The notes beneath the pieces were generated by a model that was not told the origin of the DNA, did not search any database, and saw only the letters and a list, made by a program, of their open reading frames with translations. Below are positions 48,747-57,161 of a stretch of 59,391 bases of DNA, one piece after another. Source of the DNA: Weissella paramesenteroides ATCC 33313. Lineage in GTDB: Bacteria > Bacillota > Bacilli > Lactobacillales > Lactobacillaceae. The stretch is taken from the NCBI RefSeq assembly GCF_000160575.1, contig NZ_GG697128.1, forward strand, positions 116,374 through 175,764. Reading direction: 5' to 3'. Each line of letters begins with the position of its first letter. Position 1 is the stretch's first letter. Position numbers and translations under genes: made by a program.

Positions 48747-49856
48747 ATGAAATTAAATCATCTATTCAAAGATCGTGTTGCTAATCGATGGCATCAATAC
48801 CTCAAGTATCTCAGATATGTATTTAATGATCATGCTGTCTTAGCATTATTTATTTTAGCAGGAGCTGGGGGACTGGCATATCAATCATTATGGCAAACTG
48901 CGCCTATCAACATTTGGACAAGATTACTAATCACCATTATCATTATAATGACATTTATCTTTTTCAAAAATCCAACTAATTTTATCAAACCAGCTGATCC
49001 AACAGCACTATTAAGTGATGAAACGTCATTACGAAAATTAATAAAGCAAGCAACGACATATAGCATGATTATTAATGGCATTGTTGAGGGCATTGTGTTG
49101 TTGGCATTATGGCCCATGATTTTTCGATTATTAACAAATTCTATCCCGTTAGTTTTAGCTACTACGATTGTGTTAGTTGCCTTAAAAATGTTACTAACTA
49201 AACATATTGCACAAAAGCAGCGGTTATTTGTAGATGCCTCCAATTCAAAATTAATTAATTGGCGACATTTAGTTACCACCGAAGAAAATCATCAATTTAT
49301 TGTACTATCATTTTTCAACTTATTCATTGACGTACCCGGAATTACACCGCGGATAAAGCGACAAACCTGGGCTGATACGCTTATTAGTTTTTGGGATAGG
49401 CATAATAACAATCCAATTACCAAGCTATATGTAACAGCTTTTATACGTCGTACACAATACATTAAGTTATGGTTTCGACTAACTATTTTTGGCGGATTAG
49501 CTGCATGGTTTACCACTGGTTGGCTACAAACAATACTACTAATTACATTGTTTTACCTGCTAGTGTTGCAGTTAATACCATTAAGCAATGTACATCAACA
49601 TATCGTCTTTAATTTCTTGTATCCAATCTCAAATCAACAACGTTTACGAGCATTTCAGTTAGCGATGCTACCATGGTTAGTAACGACCCAATTAATATGG
49701 GTGATTATTGGTTTTATCGCTGATCCTAGCATTAATTTGTTGTTACAAAATCTAATTTGTCTTGTCGTAATAGGGGGCATTTTGGTATTCTGGTATACGG
49801 AACAAAAAATCAATAAAAGCACACAAAGGAGAAACACTCGTGCGTTTACGAAATAA
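48747..49856 (+). CDS. ecsB: ABC transporter permease EcsB
   Basis: A 369-residue membrane protein with about six to eight helices and the basic start NHLFKDRVANRWHQYLKYLRYVFNDHAVL typical of EcsB. It forms the membrane part of the EcsAB transporter; the substrate is unknown in all organisms, although peptides from membrane proteolysis are suspected. The 3' end overlaps trmB by 17 nt. Similarity among EcsB proteins is low, so assignment leans on the ecsA partner. Confidence 0.9.
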   Translation: MKLNHLFKDRVANRWHQYLKYLRYVFNDHAVLALFILAGAGGLAYQSLWQTAPINIWTRLLITIIIIMTFIFFKNPTNFIKPADPTALLSDETSLRKLIKQATTYSMIINGIVEGIVLLALWPMIFRLLTNSIPLVLATTIVLVALKMLLTKHIAQKQRLFVDASNSKLINWRHLVTTEENHQFIVLSFFNLFIDVPGITPRIKRQTWADTLISFWDRHNNNPITKLYVTAFIRRTQYIKLWFRLTIFGGLAAWFTTGWLQTILLITLFYLLVLQLIPLSNVHQHIVFNFLYPISNQQRLRAFQLAMLPWLVTTQLIWVIIGFIADPSINLLLQNLICLVVIGGILVFWYTEQKINKSTQRRNTRAFTK

Positions 49857-50502
49857 AAAATGGGCACAACCATGGTTAGAAAATCATGCGGATCTCGTTA
49901 TCAACCAAGACCGTGCTGTTTCATTAAAGGGCAATTGGCAAAGCATTTTTACAAAAGAACAACCTTTGCAAATTGAAATTGGAACTGGTAAAGGTCAATT
50001 TATTATTGGCATGGCTAAGAAATATCCTGATATCAATTTCATTGGTATGGAAATTCAAGAAGCAGCAGTCGCTGTTGCCGGTCGCAAGGCAGATGAATAT
50101 GAAGATGAACTACCAAATCTAAAATTTATCTATGGTGATGGTGCTGGTGTAGACACATACTTTGCTAAAGGTGAAGTTAGTAAACTATTTCTAAATTTCT
50201 CTGATCCTTGGCCAAAAACCCGTCATGAATCTCGTCGCTTAACTTATAAGTCATTCCTTAAAAGTTATCAGGCCGTTCTACCTGTAGGTGGTGAGCTTGA
50301 GTTCAAGACTGATAATCGTGGTTTATTTGAATATTCACTTTATTCTTTTGCTAACTTTGGTATTCGCTTCAATCCAGCCGGTATATCTTTAAACCTTCAT
50401 GAAGATGAAGATAAGATGATCGACAATGTTGAAACAGAATATGAACACAAGTTTGCCTCACAAGGTTATCCAATTTACAAGTTTGTAGGTTCATTTAACT
50501 AA
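49840..50502 (+). CDS. trmB: tRNA (guanine-N7-)-methyltransferase
   Basis: A 220-residue enzyme that makes m7G46 in the variable loop of tRNAs, with S-adenosylmethionine. Motifs: EIGTGKGQFIIGMAK for SAM binding, NFIGMEIQ, and the signature FSDPWPKTRHESRRLTY with the catalytic aspartate. It starts with GTG inside the ecsB 3' end; AAAGGAG lies 6 nt upstream. Neighbourhood ecsAB-trmB is frequent in lactic acid bacteria. Confidence 0.95.
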   Translation: MRLRNKKWAQPWLENHADLVINQDRAVSLKGNWQSIFTKEQPLQIEIGTGKGQFIIGMAKKYPDINFIGMEIQEAAVAVAGRKADEYEDELPNLKFIYGDGAGVDTYFAKGEVSKLFLNFSDPWPKTRHESRRLTYKSFLKSYQAVLPVGGELEFKTDNRGLFEYSLYSFANFGIRFNPAGISLNLHEDEDKMIDNVETEYEHKFASQGYPIYKFVGSFN

Positions 50503-50522
50503 TTGCTACTATATAAAAAAAA

Positions 50523-50560
50523 AAGTTGGAACAAAAAATTTGTTCCAACTTCTTTTTGCT
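50523..50560. terminator. Terminator between trmB and yslB
   Basis: AAGTTGGAACA and TGTTCCAACTT form a perfect 11-bp stem with T-rich and A-rich flanks, usable from both sides. Confidence 0.88.
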
Positions 50561-50638
50561 AAAAATGTATTAATTATTAGCATGAAAGTTTGATAGCATA
50601 AACGACTTTTGTCTCGCTTTCCTTTTTTGACTTACTTA

Positions 50639-51064
50639 TTAGTCTGGCATTTCAATAGATTCTTCAGTGATAACAGTAATAGTTACTGAATTTTTCCCAG
50701 CTTCCCACTGTGCTTCTGCACCACAATTTGTTAATTGTTGGATTTCTTGTGCCAAAAATCCAGCTTCAAATGCAAAACTTGCATCTGGATGTTTAAGCAA
50801 TCTTTCGTCAACAACAGGACCGTTTAGTAACCATTTTTGCTCAAATGATTTTTGGGAAGTGTTTGAAAGGTAACCAAACCCAGCCGACATAAAGAAATTC
50901 TGAATTTCATTAGCCCCAGTTAATTGGAACTCATTTGCGATTGACTTACCAGCCCAGTATGTAATCTCTGATTGATCATCTTGTAATAATTCAGGCAATA
51001 AATGATCACGTAATAATACGAGTGAAAAAATATCAAAGTTCTGGTTTACTGTTGATTCTGTCAT
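50639..51064 (-). CDS. YslB family protein (DUF2507)
   Basis: A 141-residue cytoplasmic protein. The core LLRDHLLPELLQDDQSEITYWAGKSIA and the late AGFLAQEIQQLTNCGAEAQWE match DUF2507, a V4R-like fold of unknown function found in Bacillota. It is a single gene with its own ribosome binding site (AAAGGAG) and converges with trmB. Confidence 0.85.
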   Translation of the reverse strand: MTESTVNQNFDIFSLVLLRDHLLPELLQDDQSEITYWAGKSIANEFQLTGANEIQNFFMSAGFGYLSNTSQKSFEQKWLLNGPVVDERLLKHPDASFAFEAGFLAQEIQQLTNCGAEAQWEAGKNSVTITVITEESIEMPD

Positions 51065-51171
51065 TGTTTGCTCCTTTGAATGTTCAAAAATAATTATAGT
51101 GTATTCATGCTTAATTTGCCAACAGTTTACATGAGTGTTACAATAATATTCTTGAAAGGATGGAGTTTTAC

Positions 51172-52077
51172 ATGGTTTTACCGTATAGTCCCCTAAATAA
51201 CAGTACGCTAGGTTTAGTTACTGGTGATTTAATCGCACAACGGCAAGTTGACAGTCAGCGAACATCATGGAGTGGAGACTCCGCTTTAACTTTAGCAACA
51301 ATAAGCAGTCTGTCATACGGTTATAATTTAACTGACATGATGGATCGATACCTAAGTTGGTATCAAGCTGGTGAATACACCAAACATTCTAAAAAGCCCA
51401 TGACGGTTGGTAGCACAACAACCTTCGCATTGGATAAGTACAAGCGAACAAGTGATCCATTTAATTCAGGTGGTCGTGAACTATCCGACAATGGAAATGG
51501 CGCTCTAATGCATATTACGCCAGTCATACTGTATTTACGATCACAATATGGTGAAGATTTTGTCTCTCATGAGCCGGCAATGCTAATGTTACATCAAATT
51601 ACTGGTTTGACTCATAATCATCCCCAGTCATTAATCGCTAGTGGTTTATATGCAATGTTAGTAAATAACATATTACAAAATATGCCGCTTATTGAAGCGG
51701 TTGATCAAGCAGTGAGTGGTTCTTATGAATATTATTCACAGCATCAAATTTTTGCACAATTTTTACCAGCATTTCAAGCACTAAATAAACCTGATTTAAA
51801 AAGTGAATCCATAGAATCATTGCATACATCAGGATATGTGGTTGATACATTGGCAACAACGATTTGGGTCATACTAAATAGTACAAGTTTTGAAAATGCA
51901 ATATCACTTACTCAAACTTTACCAGGCGAATCAGAACGTATTATGCCTCTTGTTGGTTCACTAGCTGGCATTTTATACCATCAAGAATTTCTTGAAAGAT
52001 ATAGTACTAATGATAAAGAATTAGCAATAGTGATGGATGTACTTCACATAGCAAATAAAAGCCATAATTTTAATTAA
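51172..52077 (+). CDS. ADP-ribosylglycohydrolase family protein with altered metal site
   Basis: A 301-residue all-helical protein of the DraG/ARH family, which removes ADP-ribose from proteins or small compounds. Conserved frame: LGLVTGDLIA, WSGDSALTLA (usually WTDDT), NGNGALMHITP, GLTHNHPQS, SGYVVDTLATTIW. The usual GGDTDT metal motif reads PGESER, so both aspartates are glutamates and the threonine is arginine, and one of the early aspartates is glycine. It may bind ADP-ribose without hydrolysis or use a different metal arrangement. The ATG at 51172 is 6 nt after GGAG. No ADP-ribosyltransferase gene is nearby. Confidence 0.82.
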   Translation: MVLPYSPLNNSTLGLVTGDLIAQRQVDSQRTSWSGDSALTLATISSLSYGYNLTDMMDRYLSWYQAGEYTKHSKKPMTVGSTTTFALDKYKRTSDPFNSGGRELSDNGNGALMHITPVILYLRSQYGEDFVSHEPAMLMLHQITGLTHNHPQSLIASGLYAMLVNNILQNMPLIEAVDQAVSGSYEYYSQHQIFAQFLPAFQALNKPDLKSESIESLHTSGYVVDTLATTIWVILNSTSFENAISLTQTLPGESERIMPLVGSLAGILYHQEFLERYSTNDKELAIVMDVLHIANKSHNFN

Positions 52078-52089
52078 TACTGTTGCATA

Positions 52090-52120
52090 AAAGATGGCTA
52101 ACCAGCCATCTTTTTTTTAT
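52090..52120 (+). terminator. Terminator after the ADP-ribosylglycohydrolase gene
   Basis: AAAGATGGCT and AGCCATCTTT form a 10-bp stem with a 4-nt loop and a long T-run. Confidence 0.92.
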
Positions 52121-52150
52121 TTTTTTCAGAAAGAAGGAATTTATAATTAA

Positions 52151-53101
52151 ATGGCAGCATTAACCCATAGTATAACTGGCGTTTTAATGATTTTAGGGTT
52201 AGTAGCAATCGGATTTATTTTAATTAGGGGAAACATTTTTGATGATTCTGATGGTAAAATAAGTCGATTTTTATCTGGCTTTATTTCAAAAGTTGCATTA
52301 CCAGCTTATTTAATTGTTCATATACCTCAAGACTTTACACCTAAAACATTACTGGCAATGGGAACAAATATTTTATTTCCTTTAAGCAGTATGATGCTAC
52401 TGTTAGTTTTATCATTTTTTATTGCGCGCATTATTCACGTTGATCCAAAACACAAAGGCCTTTTTCAGTCGCTACTTTTTAATTCAAATACAATAACCGT
52501 TGGCCTACCAGTCAATATGGCATTATTTGGTATGAATAGTTTACCATATGTTTTGATCTACTATATGGCTAACACGACCGTATTTTGGACAATAGGTGTT
52601 TATATGATTTCAATTGATGGTAATCACGACAATAACCATTTTAATCTGAAAAAAACGCTAGCTGGTGTCTTTAATCCACCAATGATTGCGCTACTCATCT
52701 CATTAATACTAGTTTTTATTAATGTAAAACTACCAGCATTTTTGGTTACTGATTTAACAGAATTAGGAGATACCAATGTTCCTTTGGCACTGGTATTTAT
52801 TGGTTTTGCCATTGCTAAGACTTCTCGTAAAGACTTGCTACCAAATAAAGAAACGGTGACCTTATCATTAAGTCGTTTTGTTTTAGCACCACTCACAATG
52901 GCTCTCATTATGATGCCATTTGATTTGCCTACATTACTAAAACAAGTATTTATTATTCAGTCCGCCATGCCCGCCATGACCAACGCGGCAGTCATGGCAC
53001 TCGAATATAAAGCAGATTATAAATTTGCGTCTATTAGTATTACACAAACAACCTTATTAATGTTGCTAGTCATTCCAGTACTGATGTTTGTTATTCAATA
53101 A
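52151..53101 (+). CDS. AEC family transporter (auxin efflux carrier/malate permease type)
   Basis: A 316-residue carrier with ten membrane helices. Family marks: SGFISKVALPAYLIVHIP, FNSNTITVGLPVNMALFG, GVFNPPMIALLISLIL, and the last helix pair with QSAMPAMTNAAVMALEYKADY. AEC proteins in lactic acid bacteria often carry malate or other organic anions (MleP-like), but no malolactic gene is adjacent, so the substrate is open. Single gene; ribosome binding site AGAAGGA. Confidence 0.85.
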   Translation: MAALTHSITGVLMILGLVAIGFILIRGNIFDDSDGKISRFLSGFISKVALPAYLIVHIPQDFTPKTLLAMGTNILFPLSSMMLLLVLSFFIARIIHVDPKHKGLFQSLLFNSNTITVGLPVNMALFGMNSLPYVLIYYMANTTVFWTIGVYMISIDGNHDNNHFNLKKTLAGVFNPPMIALLISLILVFINVKLPAFLVTDLTELGDTNVPLALVFIGFAIAKTSRKDLLPNKETVTLSLSRFVLAPLTMALIMMPFDLPTLLKQVFIIQSAMPAMTNAAVMALEYKADYKFASISITQTTLLMLLVIPVLMFVIQ

Positions 53102-53157
53102 CATCGTAAGAGTTTTTCCTTGCGTTACCTGCCTTGTTCGTACTACGGTTACCTTGT

Positions 53158-53182
53158 AATGGTTATATTTTATATAACCATT
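53158..53182. promoter_or_regulatory. Perfect 11-bp palindrome upstream of a small ORF
   Basis: AATGGTTATAT (53158-53168) and ATATAACCATT (53172-53182) with a 3-nt centre, no T-run. It lies 37 nt before the small ORF and could be an operator or an mRNA hairpin. Confidence 0.5.
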
Positions 53183-53219
53183 CATTTCATAGTTTAAGTC
53201 AAAAAAGGGAGGCATAACA

Positions 53220-53369
53220 ATGGCATTATTTGGTACAAAAGCCTGGGCTAAGCAAACATTGAAGGAGGCTGGTGTCAGTCAAATTTTAGTAGCAAAGCGG
53301 CCAAAACGACTTGCAAACACGACAATAACAGCACTATATCAAGAAATTTTTCGACGTCATTTGATTTAG
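53220..53369 (+). CDS. Small basic protein of 49 residues, unknown
   Basis: ATG at 53220 follows GGGAGG at 7 nt and opens 49 codons: MALFGTKAWAKQTLKEAGVS, a basic middle (AKRPKRL) and a C-terminal amphipathic helix ending IFRRHLI. There is no signal peptide or membrane helix. The gene has a perfect palindrome upstream and its own terminator downstream, so it looks like a free-standing unit between the AEC gene and pepV. The product is not one I recognise; a nucleic-acid- or membrane-surface-binding peptide would fit its charge but is only a guess. Confidence 0.6.
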   Translation: MALFGTKAWAKQTLKEAGVSQILVAKRPKRLANTTITALYQEIFRRHLI

Positions 53370-53391
53370 CTTGCACAATTTGATACAAAAA

Positions 53392-53422
53392 GGAACACGG
53401 TGCTCACTGTGTTTCTTTTTTT
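53392..53422 (+). terminator. Terminator after the 49-residue ORF
   Basis: GGAACAC and GTGTTTC pair around a 10-nt loop, followed by seven T. Confidence 0.8.
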
Positions 53423-53517
53423 GTTTATTTATTCGTTTTTAATTATTTTTATTGCATATTATTTCAATAATTGCTAAGATTATGATAATATGATGAATTA
53501 TTTGGGAGATTTATTAA

Positions 53518-54936
53518 ATGAATATAATTAATACAACAACATATCATGATGCTTGGTTAAGCGATTTGACAGAATTACTTAAAATTCCTTCTGTAAGAAA
53601 TGATGCACAAGCCACAACAGACGCTCCTTATGGGCCTGGTCCAAAAGCAGCTCTTGATTTTATGATGGCAATTGCCAAGCGTGATGGCTTTCAGAAAGTA
53701 GGAACGGTTGGTAATCGAGCAGGATACATCTATATTGGACCTGAAGATGATGAACAGCCAATTGGCGTCATTGTGCATGTCGATGTTGTACCTGTAAACG
53801 ATATTGACCAATGGCAAACTGACCCATTCACGCCAGTCATTAAAGATGATAATCATATTTATGCACGTGGGGCAGATGATATGAAGGCAGCCGTTATGTT
53901 AACTTACTACGCAATTAAAGCGATTAAAGATGCCCAACTGCCATTGAAACACCAAATTAGATTTATCATCGGTACTGATGAAGAAAGTGAATGGGCAGAT
54001 ATGCACCAGTATTTTGCAGAGGAAGGGGACCTGCAATATGGCTTTTCACCCGATGGTGCAGCAAATCTATCATACGGTGAAAAGGGTATTAGTCAGCTAG
54101 ATTTATATTTTGATGCCACAAATCCTGAAGATGCCCCAATTAAGTTAATCAACTTTAAAAGTGGTTCAGCAACTAATGTTTTACCTGGATTTGCTATAGC
54201 TACTTTCTCTGGCATTCCTGTCAATGATCTACAAAATAACTTTGACCAATACTGTCAAGAAGAGAATATTTCGGGAACTTTAAGCCAGAACGGTGAACAA
54301 ACCGTTCTGACAGTACAGGGAGTTGCAACTCATGCTGCTCGCCCAGAAACTGGTAAAAATGCCGCAACCTATCTTGCTAATTTTTTGACACAGTATGACT
54401 TTAAAGGTAATGCATCTAACTTCCTACAATTTGTTGGACAGAAATTACATAAGGATCCCTATGGTGAGCACTCTGGATATGGCAAGTCAGAACCAAAGCT
54501 CGGAAAAACCAGTCAAAATGTTGGCATTACTGACTTCATTAACAATACAACTGGTCATATTAACTTAAACTTCCGTCATTCACTAGCGTTTGATGAAGCC
54601 GAAACCGTTGATCAAATATTGACTGATGAACCTTGGCTAACTAACATCGTTCGTGATCCGGCAGGGCTTGTACCGCACTATGTAGGTAAAGATAACAAAC
54701 TTGTTAAATTATTAGCAGATGCCTTTCAATCTGTTACTGGTAAATTACCCGATCAAGGCGTAAATGGTGGGGCTTCCTTCGGACGTCTAATGTCAAGTGG
54801 CGTTGGATTTGGTATCATTCCAACAGATGAACCATCAACAGCTCATGGAGCAAACGAATCCTTTAATTTGGCGAACTACCAAACTGGTATCGATCTTATC
54901 GTAGCAGAAATACTAGCCCTATCAGATAATCTATAA
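53518..54936 (+). CDS. pepV: Dipeptidase PepV (M20 metallopeptidase)
   Basis: A 472-residue zinc dipeptidase with broad specificity, the last step of peptide use. The metal ligands appear in GVIVHVDVVP (His, Asp), ARGADDMKAA (Asp), IIGTDEESEWADM (Glu-Glu), FSPDGA (Asp) and the late EPSTAHGANESF (His). The lid domain includes VQGVATHAARPE with a catalytic-site histidine. The length is as usual for lactic PepV. Single gene with GGGAG-type site before the ATG. Confidence 0.95.
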   Translation: MNIINTTTYHDAWLSDLTELLKIPSVRNDAQATTDAPYGPGPKAALDFMMAIAKRDGFQKVGTVGNRAGYIYIGPEDDEQPIGVIVHVDVVPVNDIDQWQTDPFTPVIKDDNHIYARGADDMKAAVMLTYYAIKAIKDAQLPLKHQIRFIIGTDEESEWADMHQYFAEEGDLQYGFSPDGAANLSYGEKGISQLDLYFDATNPEDAPIKLINFKSGSATNVLPGFAIATFSGIPVNDLQNNFDQYCQEENISGTLSQNGEQTVLTVQGVATHAARPETGKNAATYLANFLTQYDFKGNASNFLQFVGQKLHKDPYGEHSGYGKSEPKLGKTSQNVGITDFINNTTGHINLNFRHSLAFDEAETVDQILTDEPWLTNIVRDPAGLVPHYVGKDNKLVKLLADAFQSVTGKLPDQGVNGGASFGRLMSSGVGFGIIPTDEPSTAHGANESFNLANYQTGIDLIVAEILALSDNL

Positions 54937-54989
54937 TGTGTTGACCTATAAAAAAATAAATGTGATAATTAGCATGTAATTTAATATTT

Positions 54990-55075
54990 ACTAGGGGAGC
55001 CCTTTATGGCTGAGACGTTAATTAACGGACCCTTTGAACCTGTTTAGTTAGTACTAACGAAGGAAAGTAATGGTC
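54990..55075 (+). ncRNA. TPP riboswitch (THI element)
   Basis: The conserved blocks GGGGAGCC (54995 on), GGCTGAGA (55008 on), GACCCTTTGAACCTG (55028 on) and TACTAACGAAGGAAAGT (55052 on) match the thiamine pyrophosphate aptamer. It precedes thiD-tenA and should switch the operon off when TPP is plentiful, using the terminator at 55086. Confidence 0.95.
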
Positions 55076-55085
55076 AATGCGATTT

Positions 55086-55125
55086 AAAGCACAGAAAACC
55101 AATTTCCTGGTTTTCTGTGCTTTTT
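55086..55125 (+). terminator. Riboswitch expression-platform terminator
   Basis: A 16-bp perfect stem (55086-55101 with 55108-55123) and T-run lie 11 nt after the aptamer and 27 nt before the thiD start. Confidence 0.9.
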
Positions 55126-55151
55126 AAATTGCCATGAATGCGGGAGGAATC

Positions 55152-55976
55152 ATGATAGATATACCACAAGTTATAACAATTGCTTCAACTGATGCCAGTG
55201 GTGGGGCTGGTATCAATGCGGATTTAAAAACATTTCATAATCAAGGAGTTTATGCTGCGACGATTGTAGTCGGGCTAACCGCTCAAAATACTTATGGTGT
55301 GCAGGACCAATATCCGATTCCTGCAAAGTTTATTTTAGAGGAATTTAAAAGTATCGCTGATGACTTAGATATCAAAGCGGCCAAAACTGGCGCATTACTG
55401 GATGAGGTTCGTGTTCATGCGGTTGCACAAGGATGGCAATCACATAACCTGGGAAAACTAATTATCGACCCAGTAATGGTGGCAAAGGGTGGCTCACACT
55501 TATTAAGTGACACAGCGATCGATACTTTGAAAACAGAACTTATACCACTCGCATTCTTGATAACACCAAATCTACCAGAAGCTGAGATACTTGTTGGTCG
55601 TTCATTAAAAACTGATCAAGACATTATTCATGCAGCTATGACAATCCAAAATATGGGCGTTAAAAACGTCTTAATAAAAGGCGGCCATCGTGCTGATTTA
55701 AAAAATGAGTTTGCCGACTACATTCTATATGCTGACGGTTCATCAGAATGGCTCACAATGCCTGGTATCAAAACAAAACGTACGCACGGCACTGGTGATA
55801 CCTTATCATCATTTATAACTGCAAATCTAGCAAAAGGGTATGATTTGAAGGATATTATGCCTGTTGCTAAAAAATTCACTTACGAAGCCATTCGGCAAAC
55901 AATCAATGTTGGTCATGGTCATGGCCCATTAAACCATTGGGTGGCTATCACAATGGGGACGGAGGATAACAAATGA
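55152..55976 (+). CDS. thiD: Bifunctional hydroxymethylpyrimidine/phosphomethylpyrimidine kinase
   Basis: A 274-residue ribokinase-family enzyme that phosphorylates hydroxymethylpyrimidine twice for thiamine synthesis. It has the N-terminal ASTDASGGAGINADLKT, GLTAQNTYGV, VMVAKGGSHLL and the C-terminal anion hole motif RTHGTGDTLSSFI. The ATG at 55152 is closest to GGAGG and fits the family start; the ATG at 55134 has no site. It overlaps tenA by ATGA and is under the TPP riboswitch. thiE and thiM, the usual partners, are not visible here. Confidence 0.92.
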   Translation: MIDIPQVITIASTDASGGAGINADLKTFHNQGVYAATIVVGLTAQNTYGVQDQYPIPAKFILEEFKSIADDLDIKAAKTGALLDEVRVHAVAQGWQSHNLGKLIIDPVMVAKGGSHLLSDTAIDTLKTELIPLAFLITPNLPEAEILVGRSLKTDQDIIHAAMTIQNMGVKNVLIKGGHRADLKNEFADYILYADGSSEWLTMPGIKTKRTHGTGDTLSSFITANLAKGYDLKDIMPVAKKFTYEAIRQTINVGHGHGPLNHWVAITMGTEDNK

Positions 55977-56593
55977 CCTTCCATGAATTTCTATTACAAC
56001 AATCTACATCAATACGGAATGATATCTATCACTCATCTTTTGTACAAGGCATAGGCTCAGATAATTTGTCGCAAACACAGCGAGACTATTATGTTGCACA
56101 AGATACCTATTATACCGACTATTTCGGTAAACTATTTGACTTAACGACAGAAAAATTAACACCATTGCAGCAAGCTTCAAAGCCTGTGTCTACAGACGAA
56201 CAAACTGCTCACGATGCCTTGTTAGCAAGTCAGGCAATGCTAAATATACCACCTGACCAACATAATTTAGCCTATCTAGAGCACATGGAAAAGGCGATTA
56301 TGCAAGGTGATGCCACAAATGCAATGTTGGCTTTATTACCATGTACGGAGTCGTACCATTTAATAGGCACCCATTTTATTAATAAGTTCCCTAATAATAC
56401 TTATGAACCTTGGCTAGCTTATTACACTAGTCCCGATTATAAAGCATTCACACAATGGAGCTGGCAAGTAGTTGATCAACAGGTACCTGACTGGCAGAAA
56501 CTATCTTTTGAAACACAGCAGGCTTATTTATCAACATATTTAACATCTTACCAATATGAACTTACTTTTTGGGATCAAGCAGCACGACACTAA
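55973..56593 (+). CDS. tenA: Thiaminase II / aminopyrimidine aminohydrolase TenA
   Basis: A 206-residue all-helical enzyme that releases hydroxymethylpyrimidine from damaged thiamine by hydrolysis of the aminopyrimidine. Visible: QRDYYVAQDTYYTDYFGKLF, the catalytic cysteine in ALLPCTESYHLIG and the tyrosine/glutamate-containing SYQYELTFWDQA at the end. It starts within the thiD stop. ThiD plus TenA suggest salvage of pyrimidine pieces rather than full synthesis. Confidence 0.92.
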   Translation: MTFHEFLLQQSTSIRNDIYHSSFVQGIGSDNLSQTQRDYYVAQDTYYTDYFGKLFDLTTEKLTPLQQASKPVSTDEQTAHDALLASQAMLNIPPDQHNLAYLEHMEKAIMQGDATNAMLALLPCTESYHLIGTHFINKFPNNTYEPWLAYYTSPDYKAFTQWSWQVVDQQVPDWQKLSFETQQAYLSTYLTSYQYELTFWDQAARH

Positions 56594-56650
56594 GTACTGT
56601 ATTAAATGTTATAATAAATATAGACTATGTATTGAAGAGAGGGATTTAAA

Positions 56651-56950
56651 ATGAATACATTAATTTCAGTTGCGATAGCACCTTTTGGTGTTGGTGATGA
56701 ACTAAGTAGCTATGTAAACGATATTATTGGGGTAATCGAAGAATCTGGACTTACTTACAAAACAACCGCCATGGGTACTGAAATTGAGGGGGAGTGGTCA
56801 GATGTTATGAATACCGTGCAAAAGGCCATTCAAACGTTAACAGATAAAGGTATCCGTGCATATGTTTCTCTAAATGCCGATATTCGACCTGGTCACACAA
56901 ACACAATTGAAACAAAACTACAGAAACTTAGCCATAAATTAGAGGGATAA
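56651..56950 (+). CDS. Thiamine-binding protein, MTH1187/YqgV (DUF77) family
   Basis: A 99-residue ferredoxin-like protein starting with a beta strand (LISVAIAPFGVG), with EESGLTYKTTAMGTEIEGEWSDV and LNADIRPGHTNTIETK. Members bind thiamine or its pyrimidine part and are found in TPP-riboswitch operons, as here. It follows tenA by 57 nt with its own GAGAGGG-type ribosome binding site. Its role (carrier or sensor for hydroxymethylpyrimidine) is inferred from family and context. Confidence 0.85.
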   Translation: MNTLISVAIAPFGVGDELSSYVNDIIGVIEESGLTYKTTAMGTEIEGEWSDVMNTVQKAIQTLTDKGIRAYVSLNADIRPGHTNTIETKLQKLSHKLEG

Positions 56951-56976
56951 TCGTTTTTGTATTAATATCAATTTAC

Positions 56977-57017
56977 AAAGGATAGGGCACTAAATAAGGT
57001 GTACTTATCCTTTTTTC
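56977..57017 (+). terminator. Terminator of the thiamine salvage operon
   Basis: AAAGGATA (56977-56984) and TATCCTTT (57006-57013) with a 21-nt loop and T-rich tract. Confidence 0.75.
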
Positions 57018-57161
57018 TTTCAAAAAGAATCTGAAATAAATAAATTCCTGATTTTTATAATGATTTGTGTAGACAAATCCTTTAAATGGGACTATATTTA
57101 AATACCGTAAGCGTTTTCACAACGTGTATGTTTAATTTAGGTTTTTTAAGGAGATATTATT

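Noticed and set aside
53101-53157. Repeated GTTACC/CCTTG pieces as an attachment site
   Set aside because: The copies are short and imperfect, and no integrase or boundary lies near.
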